This document shows positions 17,763 through 26,397 of a stretch of 64,000 bases of DNA, in pieces. The stretch covers positions 16,417 to 80,416 of the forward strand of contig CAJTQG010000012.1 of assembly GCA_910578605.1 (NCBI GenBank), given 5' to 3'. Numbering within the stretch: the stretch's first letter is position 1; every line of letters starts with the position of its first letter. A program made the position numbers and the translations under genes. The notes under the pieces were generated by a model. That model was given only the letters and a program-made list of their open reading frames with translations. It made no database searches and was not told the DNA's origin. The DNA comes from an uncultured Lachnospiraceae bacterium (GTDB lineage Bacteria; Bacillota; Clostridia; Lachnospirales; Lachnospiraceae).

Positions 17763-18266
17763 TGTAAATCTCCACAATATATCCCTGTATTCTTCCGTTG
17801 CGTAGTCAATGCCAATTCTCTTTCCGCAAGTATATTCCGGCTGATATCCATCATCCTCAATCCACAGCTCATGGCTGTCACAGAGATTGATTCCATTCAA
17901 AGACCTATCAATGGATAATGCCTTTGTCAATTTTCCCGGACCATTGTATCCCTCCACACCTCGTATCAGCACTGCCTCGGGAAAGTCCTTCTCTCCCGTC
18001 ACCACATTAAACAAATTGTGTATCCCATAACATAAATACACATAGGATGTGCCCCCCTTCTCATAAAGCACCTTTGTGCGCTCCGTTTTTCCCTTGTGGG
18101 CATGACAGGCCGTATCCTCCTCACTGTAATAACACTCTGTCTCAGTAATTCTATAGGATATTATTTTAGTATCTATCTTCCTACATAATAACTTTCCCAA
18201 CAATTTCGGCGCAGCCTCCGGTGCATGGAGCTGATAAAAGTCCTCCTGCAGTCGTTCTGATTTCAT
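17754..18266 (-). CDS. 3-methyladenine DNA glycosylase (MPG/AAG family)
   Basis: A 170-residue base-excision repair enzyme that removes alkylated purines. Family features include APKLLGKLLCRK near the N-terminus, the catalytic region ITETECYYSEEDTACHAHKGKT with the active-site Glu, the Tyr-rich segment TSYVYLCYGIHNLFNVVT, AVLIRGVE, and GPGKLTKAL. It is slightly shorter than the usual 190-200 residues but all core motifs are present. GGAGG lies upstream of the ATG at 18264-18266. It is transcribed convergently with the DtxR-like gene and divergently from the pseudouridine synthase. Confidence 0.92.
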   Translation of the reverse strand: MKSERLQEDFYQLHAPEAAPKLLGKLLCRKIDTKIISYRITETECYYSEEDTACHAHKGKTERTKVLYEKGGTSYVYLCYGIHNLFNVVTGEKDFPEAVLIRGVEGYNGPGKLTKALSIDRSLNGINLCDSHELWIEDDGYQPEYTCGKRIGIDYATEEYRDILWRFTVK

Positions 18267-18422
18267 TCTTTTTTTCCTCCTTTTCTATCATAATTCCTAA
18301 CATGCAGTAACCCACAACCAAAAATATAACAAGCTTTAAACAAAAGTGATAGCCGAAACCTGTTCTTTGATATATAATACAAGTAGCTTTTACAGCTATA
18401 TCACTGCAAATCACACAAAATC

Positions 18423-18451
18423 TCCTGTAGTGGGCACACTGCTCTACAGGA
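18423..18451 (+). other. Hairpin in the leader of the pseudouridine synthase gene
   Basis: TCCTGTAG (18423-18430) and its complement (18444-18451) form an 8-bp stem with a 13-nt loop, about 22 bp before the start codon. There is no T tract. It may be a leader structure or an operator. Confidence 0.35.
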
Positions 18452-18473
18452 AAGTATAAACGGAGAATCGAAA

Positions 18474-19127
18474 ATGATACCTATATTATATGATGACAAA
18501 CATATTATTGTATGCCAAAAACCTGTTGGTCTTCTTTCACAGATTGACAAAAGCAATGAAACCTGTGTTCAGCATGAATTAAACCATATGTACCCGAACC
18601 AAATAATTTATGTGGTACATCGTCTCGACCGTGATGTAGGAGGGGTGATGGTATATGCCAAAACAAAACTGGCTGCCGCTGCACTGTCCGCCGCCATCTC
18701 CTCCCATGACATCATAAAGGAATATTATGCTGTGGTAGACGGGGCTTTACCTGAAGAACAAGGTACCTTGAAAGATTTTTTATTTCGGGATAAATATAGA
18801 AACAAATCATATGTGGTTTCCCACATGCGCCGAGGGGTGAAGGAGGCCGTTTTAGATTATCAAGTATTGCAAACTGCCCATACTTTCTCCCTTGTAAAAA
18901 TTCAGCTTCAAACCGGACGCACCCACCAAATCCGCGTTCAATTTGCCTCCCGAAGGCTGCCGCTGCTAGGGGATACACGGTACGGAAGTAAACATAAAAA
19001 TTGTCACATTGCACTGTGGGCTGGCCATATTCAATTCCCCCATCCCATAACCAAAGAGCGGTTGGATTTTACCTGTCCGCCCCCTAGTTCTTATCCTTGG
19101 ACATTATTTGAATCATGTTTTATTTAA
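18474..19127 (+). CDS. RluA/RluD family pseudouridine synthase
   Basis: 217 residues. It isomerises uridine to pseudouridine in rRNA or tRNA. The catalytic motif HRLDRDVGG (about 58-66) carries the essential Asp; KPVGLLSQ near the N-terminus, GRTHQIRVQFA and PLLGDTRYG complete the family pattern. There is no N-terminal S4 domain, so it is a short RluA-type member. A GGAG site lies 8 nt before the ATG. It is convergent with a small membrane protein gene 9 bp away. Confidence 0.93.
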   Translation: MIPILYDDKHIIVCQKPVGLLSQIDKSNETCVQHELNHMYPNQIIYVVHRLDRDVGGVMVYAKTKLAAAALSAAISSHDIIKEYYAVVDGALPEEQGTLKDFLFRDKYRNKSYVVSHMRRGVKEAVLDYQVLQTAHTFSLVKIQLQTGRTHQIRVQFASRRLPLLGDTRYGSKHKNCHIALWAGHIQFPHPITKERLDFTCPPPSSYPWTLFESCFI

Positions 19128-19136
19128 AATACTATT

Positions 19137-19487
19137 TTAGTTCTTTTGGTTTCGAATATTTTGCAATATTTTGTCATACTGTGTATACATTTTCTGTGTT
19201 TCATTTTCCAGAAGATAATAGTGGGAAATATAGGGAACCAACAATACCATCACTAGAAATACCAAGCCCAGCATTCCCCATGAAAAGTTATACAAAAGCA
19301 TTGCCATACTGATAATTTCCAGTATGGCAAAGGTAACCGTGACAATTAAGTGTATCAATCTTTCATGCTGGAAGAAGGCCACCTGCACTAAATGTTCATC
19401 CAGCACCTCCTCCCAATCTATTTCTTCTCCATTCTGCAAAAGCAATTGGTCAATTCGGTTTCTATATGATAAAATTCTGTTTTTCAT
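19137..19487 (-). CDS. Small two-helix membrane protein, unknown
   Basis: 116 residues with a charged N-terminal ~40 residues, two hydrophobic helices (about 46-66 and 68-90) and a charged C-terminal tail. The start ATG directly follows the TAA of the upstream lipoprotein gene, so translation is probably coupled. I do not recognise a family. It probably works with the DUF4358-like lipoprotein and transglutaminase-like protein encoded just upstream. Confidence 0.7.
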   Translation of the reverse strand: MKNRILSYRNRIDQLLLQNGEEIDWEEVLDEHLVQVAFFQHERLIHLIVTVTFAILEIISMAMLLYNFSWGMLGLVFLVMVLLVPYISHYYLLENETQKMYTQYDKILQNIRNQKN

Positions 19488-20018
19488 TTATTTTATATAT
19501 TCCTCTATCACTTTCTCGCCGGCCTGGGTGTCTTTTGATATAAGAAGTATCACATAGGCATCCTTTACTATTATTTCAGCCTTGTCTACCGTTGCCGACT
19601 GTTCAGGTTTATAGGCGTCATACATAGTTTTTCGTGAGTGTACATGCTCCTCTAATGAGCTTTTGCAAGCTTCACTGTCCCCTTTATCTTTGAGCAAAAT
19701 CACAGCAAGTTCCTCCGCTGTTCCATTGGCGGCATAGTCAAAACAATACTCTTCTATTTTACTGTAATCTAAGCTAGAAAGATACGCAAAATAATCTTTT
19801 CCCTGCTCCATTCCACTTTCCGCCCTTGTCATCTCCGGCAGCGTGGCATCCTTTTCCTTTATTTTATCTGCCAGTTCCGTCAGGCTAATACTGCAGGAGA
19901 CTTGCGCCTCCTTCTCTCTGCTTTCCTTACTTTTACAGCCGCTCAACAGACAAATCAAAAAAATCAACAACAGAAGAACCGCCTGTGTTCTCATTTTATT
20001 GCCTCTTTTACAAGTCAT
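19488..20018 (-). CDS. DUF4358-like lipoprotein
   Basis: 176 residues with a lipoprotein signal peptide ending in the lipobox LLSGC; the mature protein begins at Cys28. The mature part (about 40-176) resembles DUF4358: a LADKIKEKD segment, LDYSKIEEY, then ELAVILLKDKG and an end with AYVILLISKDT. Two starts are possible: ATG at 20016-20018 with AGGTGA upstream, or ATG at 19992-19994 with GAGG. Either gives a good signal peptide. It lies in a set of three envelope genes (20050, 19488 and 19137). Its function is unknown. Confidence 0.8.
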   Translation of the reverse strand: MTCKRGNKMRTQAVLLLLIFLICLLSGCKSKESREKEAQVSCSISLTELADKIKEKDATLPEMTRAESGMEQGKDYFAYLSSLDYSKIEEYCFDYAANGTAEELAVILLKDKGDSEACKSSLEEHVHSRKTMYDAYKPEQSATVDKAEIIVKDAYVILLISKDTQAGEKVIEEYIK

Positions 20019-20049
20019 TTCTTCACCTTCCCATCCCTATGTAACTCCT

Positions 20050-21177
20050 TTATTCTTTTGGCTGTGCATCCTCTGCAAAATCACCCTCTCCAAAATTCAC
20101 AGAAGCACCAAATACCTTGTCTACCTTTTCTATCATTTTATCGTATTCCTTCGGGTCTACATTTCGATTTCCCAATTCATTATCACTGAAATAATTAAGA
20201 TATAAGGCAAATACACTTTTTTCTTCTGAGATTGGTACAAAGCTGTAATCCAAGCTGCTGTCTTCTCCTAATCTCTCCTGAATTGCCAAAACAATTGCAG
20301 TTAAAAAGTCTTCGTTGATTTCTTTCTCAAAATCCACAAAAGCACATGTATCTTTTTTGTCTATCATCTGCTTAATTTTTTCTATAACTGCCATCTCATT
20401 TTTTATATTTTCTTTTTTCTGGTTGGCAGCTAAGTAGGTAAATCCCTTAGCGGCAGGATAGTCTTCACGAGCCCAATCATGTCCGTTTCTCTCAGCCAGA
20501 ACATCTGTCATATTAAAATTGCGGTAACTGCCAGAGCTGCCATCTTCATTATTATCAAATGTTAAATCCACATGATACCAATCTTCATCCAGTTTTACCA
20601 AATCCCATGAATGGGATAATTCTTTGTCATGTACTACTTTACATGGAATATCCAGCATTTCCATAAACAGGCGAAAGGTTGTGGCATATCCAACACATAC
20701 CGCTTTTTTATTTTTCAATACCCCATATGGCCTGTCACAAAATTCTCCTGCTGTTGGAATGGCGCTCATAGAACCATCATCAAATTTAACATTTGTGCAC
20801 ATCCACTGGTAAATGGCCTCCTCCTGTTGATAGGGAGTCATCTCAGGCTTTATGATACTCTCAAGAGTCTCCTTTGCCATCTGCAAAGTTTCCTTATCCT
20901 GTTCCTGAAGACTGTCTGTATTTCCTGATTTATAGGCATCAGAGATAAGGGAAGTATCCAATATATGATAGTGCTCACCGATAGTCAGCTCGCTTTCATC
21001 TGCAGGCTTCTCCTGAGATTTTTCCTCCTGCCCCGCTTCAACCTTCTTCATCTGTTCCTGCAGCTTAGACATCTGTGAGTACATCTTTTGATTGATAGAA
21101 ATGGTATAAGCGCTGCAGCCAACCAAAGCCAAGAGACACACTCCCCCAATCCCACCTGCAATCATTTGTTTTTTCAT
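20050..21177 (-). CDS. Transglutaminase-like lipoprotein
   Basis: 375 residues from the ATG at 21175-21177 with an AAGGA site; a TTG two codons earlier is less likely. An N-terminal hydrophobic segment ends in LALVGC, a probable lipobox. A coiled-coil-like stretch (about 30-60) follows. The transglutaminase-like core (about 115-235) shows the catalytic triad: Cys in KAVCVGYATTF, His in ELSHSWDLV and Asp in WYHVDLTFD. Such proteins act outside the membrane as cysteine proteases or in cross-linking. The C-terminal ~100 residues are unassigned. Confidence 0.85.
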   Translation of the reverse strand: MKKQMIAGGIGGVCLLALVGCSAYTISINQKMYSQMSKLQEQMKKVEAGQEEKSQEKPADESELTIGEHYHILDTSLISDAYKSGNTDSLQEQDKETLQMAKETLESIIKPEMTPYQQEEAIYQWMCTNVKFDDGSMSAIPTAGEFCDRPYGVLKNKKAVCVGYATTFRLFMEMLDIPCKVVHDKELSHSWDLVKLDEDWYHVDLTFDNNEDGSSGSYRNFNMTDVLAERNGHDWAREDYPAAKGFTYLAANQKKENIKNEMAVIEKIKQMIDKKDTCAFVDFEKEINEDFLTAIVLAIQERLGEDSSLDYSFVPISEEKSVFALYLNYFSDNELGNRNVDPKEYDKMIEKVDKVFGASVNFGEGDFAEDAQPKE

Positions 21178-21272
21178 ACTCAATTTCCTTTCTGTTTATC
21201 TCAATATATACTATATTTAATTGATATATTAAAATTATACATGTTGATTCTCTGTTAAAGTGGATGAAAAAT

Positions 21273-22205
21273 TTATGCGCCGCACCGGTTTAACAATTCC
21301 TCCCACCTTCTATCCACCTCGTCCTGAAACTGCACTAGTAAATCTTCATTTCCTTTTTTGAACAAATGGCGAAATCTTCCTTGAGGCTTTAAAAAGTCTT
21401 CAATAGGAAGTTTATTTTTAGGCTTATAGTTTAGAGTCCACTTTCCGTCCTCCACCTCAAACAAAGGCCAGTAACATGTCTCTACACTTAATTTACAGAT
21501 TTCCATCAAATCCTCCGTATTATATTTCCAACCTCTCGGACACGGGGCCAATATATTTAAGAAAGCAGCACCTTGTGTGTAGATAGCCTTTTCTGATTTA
21601 ATATGCAAATCTCGAAAATTCTGGACAAAAGTTGTCTGAGCCACATAAGGTACATGATGAGCCGCAATGATTTCCGCTAAATCCTTTCTATTTTGCAGTT
21701 TTCCATTACTCTCCTCTCCAACTGGAGTAGTTGTGGTATCTGCGTACATTGGAGTAGCGGAGGAGCGCTGCACTCCTGTATTCATGTAGGCGCCATTGTC
21801 ATAACATACATAAACCAAATCATGATTTCTCTCCATGGCGCCGGACAATGACTGCAGTCCGATATCATAGGTACCCCCGTCGCCTCCAAAAGTAATAAAT
21901 TTATAATTTTCCTTTACCTTTCCCCGCTTTTTCAGAGCTTTATATGCGCCCTCAACACCGGATAAGGTTGCCCCTGCGTTTTCAAAGGCATTGTGAATAT
22001 AACTGTCCTCCCAGGATGTGTAGGGATACATAAAGGTGGATACCTCCAGACAGCCAGTTGCATTTCCAATTACTGCTTTATCACCTTCATGCAAACCCCG
22101 CAGTACGTTTCTCACGGCAATGGTTCCGCCGCAGCCGGCACACATTCTGTGTCCTGGTGCCAAACGCTCAGGTTTGCTCATGGTTTCTTTAAAATTATAA
22201 CTCAT
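21273..22205 (-). CDS. porB: 2-oxoacid (pyruvate):ferredoxin oxidoreductase, beta subunit
   Basis: 310 residues. The beta subunit binds thiamine diphosphate and a [4Fe-4S] cluster and, with alpha, converts pyruvate and CoA to acetyl-CoA, CO2 and reduced ferredoxin. Motifs are MCAGCGGTIAVR near residue 21 (two cluster Cys), GNATGCLEV, and the thiamine-binding GGDGGTYDIG with YDNGAYMNTG. It is the last gene of porC-porD-porA-porB and starts 25 bp after porA with GGAGG upstream. Pyruvate specificity is most likely but other 2-oxoacids cannot be excluded. Confidence 0.92.
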   Translation of the reverse strand: MSYNFKETMSKPERLAPGHRMCAGCGGTIAVRNVLRGLHEGDKAVIGNATGCLEVSTFMYPYTSWEDSYIHNAFENAGATLSGVEGAYKALKKRGKVKENYKFITFGGDGGTYDIGLQSLSGAMERNHDLVYVCYDNGAYMNTGVQRSSATPMYADTTTTPVGEESNGKLQNRKDLAEIIAAHHVPYVAQTTFVQNFRDLHIKSEKAIYTQGAAFLNILAPCPRGWKYNTEDLMEICKLSVETCYWPLFEVEDGKWTLNYKPKNKLPIEDFLKPQGRFRHLFKKGNEDLLVQFQDEVDRRWEELLNRCGA

Positions 22206-22230
22206 GCTGTTCCTCCATTCTCACCCATTA

Positions 22231-23436
22231 CTAGTGAATCCCTGCTCCAAATTCTTTATCACGAACTCCCATATAACGCACGATACTTCCCTGGTCTCCC
22301 GTCTCTATTATATGAAACAATGCATTATACACTTCTTCCATATCCTCCACCCGCACATCACGTCCTCCAAGACCATATACGATATTGATGGCATGGGCAC
22401 TTGCTTTACCTAGATATAGAGCAGACATCACCTCTGCTCCCAAAGGACCGCCCTGATTGCTAAAGCTATCTGCTCTGTCCATCACCGCGATAGCCTTTAC
22501 ATGGGACAGAGCCTCCGCTATCTCCTGGGCCGGAAAGGGACGAAACACTCTAATCTTCAACAGACCAACCTTTTTTCCCTCATCCCGAAGCCGGTCAACA
22601 GCATCTTTTGCGGTTCCTGCCGCAGAGCCAATTATTACCACTGCCGCCTGGGCGTCTTCTAATCTGTATGCCTCAAAGAAACCATAGCTCCTTCCTGAGA
22701 GCTCTCCATATTCTTTTCCTACGGAAAGAATCACGTCCTTAGCTCTCTTCATTGCCTCCGCCTGATTTCTCTTTGCCTCAAAATAATAATCTGTAACAGA
22801 ATATGGTCCAACCGCCATGGGACAATCCTTGTTTAAAAGATAGGTATCCGGCTCATAAAGTCCCACAAACTTTTTCACCTTCTCATCCTCTAACAGCTCC
22901 ATATTCTCCACCGCATGACTTGTAATAAATCCATCCTGACATATCATAACCGGAAGCATCACATCCTTGTGCTCACTGATGCGATATGCCTGCACCATAT
23001 TGTCATATGCCTCCTGATTATTTTCCGCATAAATTTGTATCCATCCGGAATCCCTGGCTCCCATACTGTCCGAGTGGTCACAGTTAATATTAATCGGACC
23101 GGACAAGGCTCTGTTTACCAGCGCCAGCACTAAGGGAAGCCTGTTAGATGCCGCCACATACAATTCCTCCCACATTAACGCCATACCGCAGGAGGAGGTT
23201 GCCGTCAAACTTCTAGCTCCCGCCGCAGACGCTCCGATTGCTGCAGACATGGAGCTGTGTTCACTTTCCACTGGTATAAATTCCGTGTCCACCTCCCCGT
23301 CCGCCACATACTGGGCAAAATACTGGGGAATCTCTGTGGAGGGTGTAATAGGAAATGCCGGAAATACATCCGGATTAATTTGGCGAAGGGCGATTGCCAC
23401 CGCCTCATTGCCGGATAAACGCTCTCTGATTGCCAT
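22231..23436 (-). CDS. porA: 2-oxoacid (pyruvate):ferredoxin oxidoreductase, alpha subunit
   Basis: 401 residues from the ATG at 23434-23436, which has AGGAG 8 nt upstream and lies one base after the porD stop; longer starts would overlap porD. It carries the conserved start of the alpha subunit (RLSGNEAVAIALRQINPDVF, with PAFPITPSTEIPQ) and the pyruvate-binding-side segment TATSSCGMALMWEELYVAA. The C-terminal half has the transketolase-C-like domain (AVVIIGSAAGTAKDAVD, RVFRPFPAQEI). Family and order indicate a four-subunit POR. Confidence 0.92.
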   Translation of the reverse strand: MAIRERLSGNEAVAIALRQINPDVFPAFPITPSTEIPQYFAQYVADGEVDTEFIPVESEHSSMSAAIGASAAGARSLTATSSCGMALMWEELYVAASNRLPLVLALVNRALSGPININCDHSDSMGARDSGWIQIYAENNQEAYDNMVQAYRISEHKDVMLPVMICQDGFITSHAVENMELLEDEKVKKFVGLYEPDTYLLNKDCPMAVGPYSVTDYYFEAKRNQAEAMKRAKDVILSVGKEYGELSGRSYGFFEAYRLEDAQAAVVIIGSAAGTAKDAVDRLRDEGKKVGLLKIRVFRPFPAQEIAEALSHVKAIAVMDRADSFSNQGGPLGAEVMSALYLGKASAHAINIVYGLGGRDVRVEDMEEVYNALFHIIETGDQGSIVRYMGVRDKEFGAGIH

Positions 23437-23437
23437 A

Positions 23438-23740
23438 CTACTCTTCTCCTTTCCAGCCGATTGCCCCAAAAGGGCACGCCTTTACACATATTCCACATCC
23501 CTTGCAGTGTTCCAAATCAAATTCCTCCCGCTTGCCGTCCTTTACCGGAATGCAGCTGTCAGGGCAAACCGGCGTACACAACAGGCATTGTGTACATTTT
23601 TCCTCTATAAACACAGGCTTCTCTGTAGACCATTTTCCAGTCTCAAATTCTTTAGAGGTACCGCCGGCACTGATAATCATTCCATCGGTCAAATCCTGCC
23701 AGGGCGCCCTCAAGCCTAACTTACTCATATCTACTGCCAT
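23438..23740 (-). CDS. porD: 2-oxoacid:ferredoxin oxidoreductase, delta (ferredoxin-like) subunit
   Basis: 100 residues with two [4Fe-4S] cluster motifs: CTQCLLCTPVCPDSC (about 49-63) and CKGCGICVKACP (about 79-90). These pass electrons from the catalytic subunits to ferredoxin. The N-terminal ~45 residues contain the usual delta-subunit extension. AAGGAG precedes the ATG. It sits between porC and porA. Confidence 0.93.
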   Translation of the reverse strand: MAVDMSKLGLRAPWQDLTDGMIISAGGTSKEFETGKWSTEKPVFIEEKCTQCLLCTPVCPDSCIPVKDGKREEFDLEHCKGCGICVKACPFGAIGWKGEE

Positions 23741-23786
23741 ACATAATCTCTCCTTACACTTACTTTTCTTATATTTCTATAGGTAA

Positions 23787-23830
23787 TTGCGAAACTCTTT
23801 CAAAAAAGTTCAGAATTGTGCAAAATTTAC
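23787..23830. repeat. Dispersed 44-bp repeat, single arm
   Basis: This 44-bp stretch in the porC-porD gap matches 50957-51000 at 39 of 44 positions, in the same orientation, including the identical core TTCAAAAAAGT and TTGTGCAAAATTTAC. It overlaps the last four bases of porC, including the stop codon. The copy at 50957 is one arm of a larger inverted-repeat element; here I see only one arm. Confidence 0.7.
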
Positions 23831-24399
23831 TTTACTTCCTTTAAGGCACGCTCAAGAGCCGCCATATTTCCCTCTATCACCTCAGGCTTATGGGCGAATT
23901 TATGGGTAAAGGACTTGCGCATTTCCTTTAGGAAAAATTCTTCCTCTATGGCTCCAGTAATTTTCACAATTCCTGCCAGCATAGGAGAATTTGGGAAATA
24001 TTTACCTAAGGTTTCCACGGAAATTTTCCTGGCATCAATGGTATGTACCTGACCTTTATATCCCTTTAACAGTGGAATAATTTCTTCCTTTGGACGAACA
24101 GTGTTAATCAAAATGCCTCCATCCTCGCGAAGACCATTTGTCACATCCACTGATTCTAGCAGCGATTCATCTACCACCACCACATACTGGGGTTCATAAA
24201 TATTAGAATGCACCCGAATTGGCTTATCACAGATTCGATTGTAAGCTGTAATAGGCGCTCCCATACGCTCCGGTCCGTATTCTGGAAATCCCTGCACATA
24301 CTTGCCGGTCTCAAATGCCACATCCGCTAAAAGCAGCGCCGCTGTCTTGGCGCCCTGACCGCCTCTGCCATGCCATCTGATTTCTATTGTTTCACTCAT
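23827..24399 (-). CDS. porC: 2-oxoacid (pyruvate):ferredoxin oxidoreductase, gamma subunit
   Basis: 190 residues. The gamma subunit is the structural domain III of the POR complex. It begins with the family signature EIRWHGRGGQGAKTAALLL, followed by GKYVQGFPEYGPERMGAP and the VVVDESLL segment. It is the first gene of porC-porD-porA-porB, the gene order seen in four-subunit enzymes of Thermotoga and archaea. A good promoter lies about 105 bp upstream. An 86-bp gap containing the dispersed repeat separates it from porD. Confidence 0.92.
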   Translation of the reverse strand: MSETIEIRWHGRGGQGAKTAALLLADVAFETGKYVQGFPEYGPERMGAPITAYNRICDKPIRVHSNIYEPQYVVVVDESLLESVDVTNGLREDGGILINTVRPKEEIIPLLKGYKGQVHTIDARKISVETLGKYFPNSPMLAGIVKITGAIEEEFFLKEMRKSFTHKFAHKPEVIEGNMAALERALKEVK

Positions 24400-24504
24400 C
24401 TTGATGATTCCTTTCTCACTTTTTCATAATAACTAATTTTCTATTATTTTTCAGGTAATCCTGACAGAATGCCCAATATATATATAATGACACTCCGACT
24501 TTTT

Positions 24505-24533
24505 ATTATAATCAATTTAAGGTTTTTTTTCAA
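24505..24533 (-). promoter_or_regulatory. Probable promoter of porCDAB
   Basis: On the minus strand a TTGAAA -35 (24528-24533) and a perfect TATAAT -10 (24505-24510) are separated by exactly 17 bp. The predicted transcript has a leader of roughly 100 nt before porC. Confidence 0.75.
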
Positions 24534-24562
24534 GATTTTTGTAGAATTCAAAAAGCAATTCA

Positions 24563-24611
24563 AAAAGACTTTAAAATGAACTGTTTTGATTTGCTCATTT
24601 CAAAGTCTTTT
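24563..24611 (-). terminator. Intrinsic terminator after the secreted-protein gene
   Basis: A 17-bp stem with one mismatch (24563-24579 with 24595-24611, core AAAAGACTTT) and a 15-nt loop, followed on the minus strand by a short T run. It lies about 75 bp after the stop at 24686 and 30 bp before the por promoter, so it probably insulates the por operon. Confidence 0.65.
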
Positions 24612-24685
24612 CTCTTATTCTACCTGATATTCTACCTGATTTACCTTGATGCCAATTGTTACGATTATGTAGTAAATAGTAAATA

Positions 24686-26302
24686 TTACTTCTTGGAATA
24701 TTTGACCTTTATTGTAAACTTTTCCCTTTCATCTCCAGTCACTTTCAGGAAAAAGACTCTGTCTCCACCCAGCTTTCCTTTCATTTTAAAAGCTTTGTTT
24801 CCTTTCCCATTACTTGCCTCGTGGACAGTCTGTACTCCATCATCATCAAAAAACACTAAATCTGCATGTATTTTACCCTTAATCTTAGAAGAGGTAAAGG
24901 TGTATACTCCTGATTTTTTGGTCTTAAATTTCATATACTGATTGCAAACAGCTGTCTTTTTCTTTCCTATTTTCAGGACAACCCTTTTTTCTTTCTTGAC
25001 CTTTACTTTAATTGTCCTGCTCTTATTTGCCTTAAAACTTTTCTTGTAATGATAACTGTATTTTTTGTCCGGATTATCAAGAGCAGCTCTGTTCCAGCTA
25101 TATTTTCCTTTTTTTAAATATTGCACTTGTTTAAAGTTATAATTGCCCTTCAGCGTAATTTTATAGCGGGGAAATTTCAGTTGACATACCTTATCCTTCT
25201 TTCCCACTTTAAAGTTTTTTATTGTAACTTCTTCTTCATGTTCATGCCAAGTGTCATCCACACAAACGCTTCCACTGCACACAACTTTGTATTTCTGTGA
25301 AGGCGCTACATAGGCTACAAACTTTCCATTCTTTTTGTTATACTCATAGGCAGAAAACTGATTTTTTTCATATCCTAAAGAATGGGATACCATAAAAAAT
25401 TCCAAATGATTGCTGATAAACGGTTTTCCATCTGCTGTAAGACACTTGCCTGTCAGCTTCACTGCCTGTTCTGCCCGAAAGGTAAAACTTTCCTCTGTCT
25501 TCTTCTGCTTATCCTTTTTATCTGTCACTCTATATGGAATCGTGTGGGAACCTGCTGCTATATCATCTGATAGATTTATTCTAAAAACAGTATTTACTTC
25601 ATTGGTAACAAACACTTTTGCTGTCATATCATCTGATATAGGTATTTTATACATTCCAAACTCATCTTCATGATATAAGTCCTTGCCCCCTCCCTCATTT
25701 AAAATAAAATCCTTTGATATCATCTTCTCCACAGGAGTCAAAAAATCCAGTTGGTATTCTCCGCTTCCTCCTATTACTTTGATGTCAATACTTTCATATT
25801 CTTCCTTGTCCCCTGACAATACGATCCCATATTCCTCCACCCAGGTAACTATTCTTTCCTTGCTTCCTATATAAAAGCAGACGGGAATGGTATATTCTTT
25901 TCCTTTTTTATCCTTTGCTTTCACTTGAATCTGTGCACCATCCAAAGTTTCTTCTATCTTTCCCTCTATGACATATAATCGGTCATCACCTTTAACTGTG
26001 TGGGCTTTCAAACCTTTAGGCAGCTTTCCTGACACTTGAAAACTGCAGGAACCTTTCGCTTCAAGTGGTAAATGAATATTATGCTCTACTCTTTCCCCCT
26101 TCAATCCTACAATATACTCCGTTGAAAGATCCTCTGCTGCTGCAGCACTTACCGTAATAGCACATTTTGTCAATACACAAAAGAAAAATGTAACTATAAC
26201 AATAGACAATAACTTTCGCTTTTGTGATTTGGATAGGTTTTGTAAAATAAATAGTTTAGGGTTTTGTGAATCATTTTGAATAAAATTTTCTTCTTTTTTC
26301 AT
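24686..26302 (-). CDS. Secreted or surface protein, PPC-like C-terminus
   Basis: 538 residues from the ATG at 26300-26302 with GGGAGG upstream; an earlier in-frame start lacks a site. A long signal peptide or anchor has its hydrophobic core at about 32-52 and ends in an Ala-rich stretch. The rest is beta-rich: about 60-150 Ig-like, 150-290 a second repeat-type region, 290-390 a prealbumin-like region (LTGKCLTADGKPF). The last ~100 residues (YMKFKTKKSGVYTFT to KVTGDEREKFTIKVKY) resemble a bacterial pre-peptidase C-terminal domain. I do not recognise a specific family. It is a monocistronic gene next to the restriction-modification island. Confidence 0.7.
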   Translation of the reverse strand: MKKEENFIQNDSQNPKLFILQNLSKSQKRKLLSIVIVTFFFCVLTKCAITVSAAAAEDLSTEYIVGLKGERVEHNIHLPLEAKGSCSFQVSGKLPKGLKAHTVKGDDRLYVIEGKIEETLDGAQIQVKAKDKKGKEYTIPVCFYIGSKERIVTWVEEYGIVLSGDKEEYESIDIKVIGGSGEYQLDFLTPVEKMISKDFILNEGGGKDLYHEDEFGMYKIPISDDMTAKVFVTNEVNTVFRINLSDDIAAGSHTIPYRVTDKKDKQKKTEESFTFRAEQAVKLTGKCLTADGKPFISNHLEFFMVSHSLGYEKNQFSAYEYNKKNGKFVAYVAPSQKYKVVCSGSVCVDDTWHEHEEEVTIKNFKVGKKDKVCQLKFPRYKITLKGNYNFKQVQYLKKGKYSWNRAALDNPDKKYSYHYKKSFKANKSRTIKVKVKKEKRVVLKIGKKKTAVCNQYMKFKTKKSGVYTFTSSKIKGKIHADLVFFDDDGVQTVHEASNGKGNKAFKMKGKLGGDRVFFLKVTGDEREKFTIKVKYSKK

Positions 26303-26397
26303 TTGCCTTCCTCCCTGTATAATAAGTTTGTAATCAAGAAAAAGTACATATGAAATAGTTAATGTGCTACTCATGGCTGTTTTTATTGAAATAAAAA

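Noticed and set aside
23205..23498. 97-codon minus-strand frame overlapping porA and porD
   Set aside because: Out of frame with the two well-supported por genes and without its own start signal.
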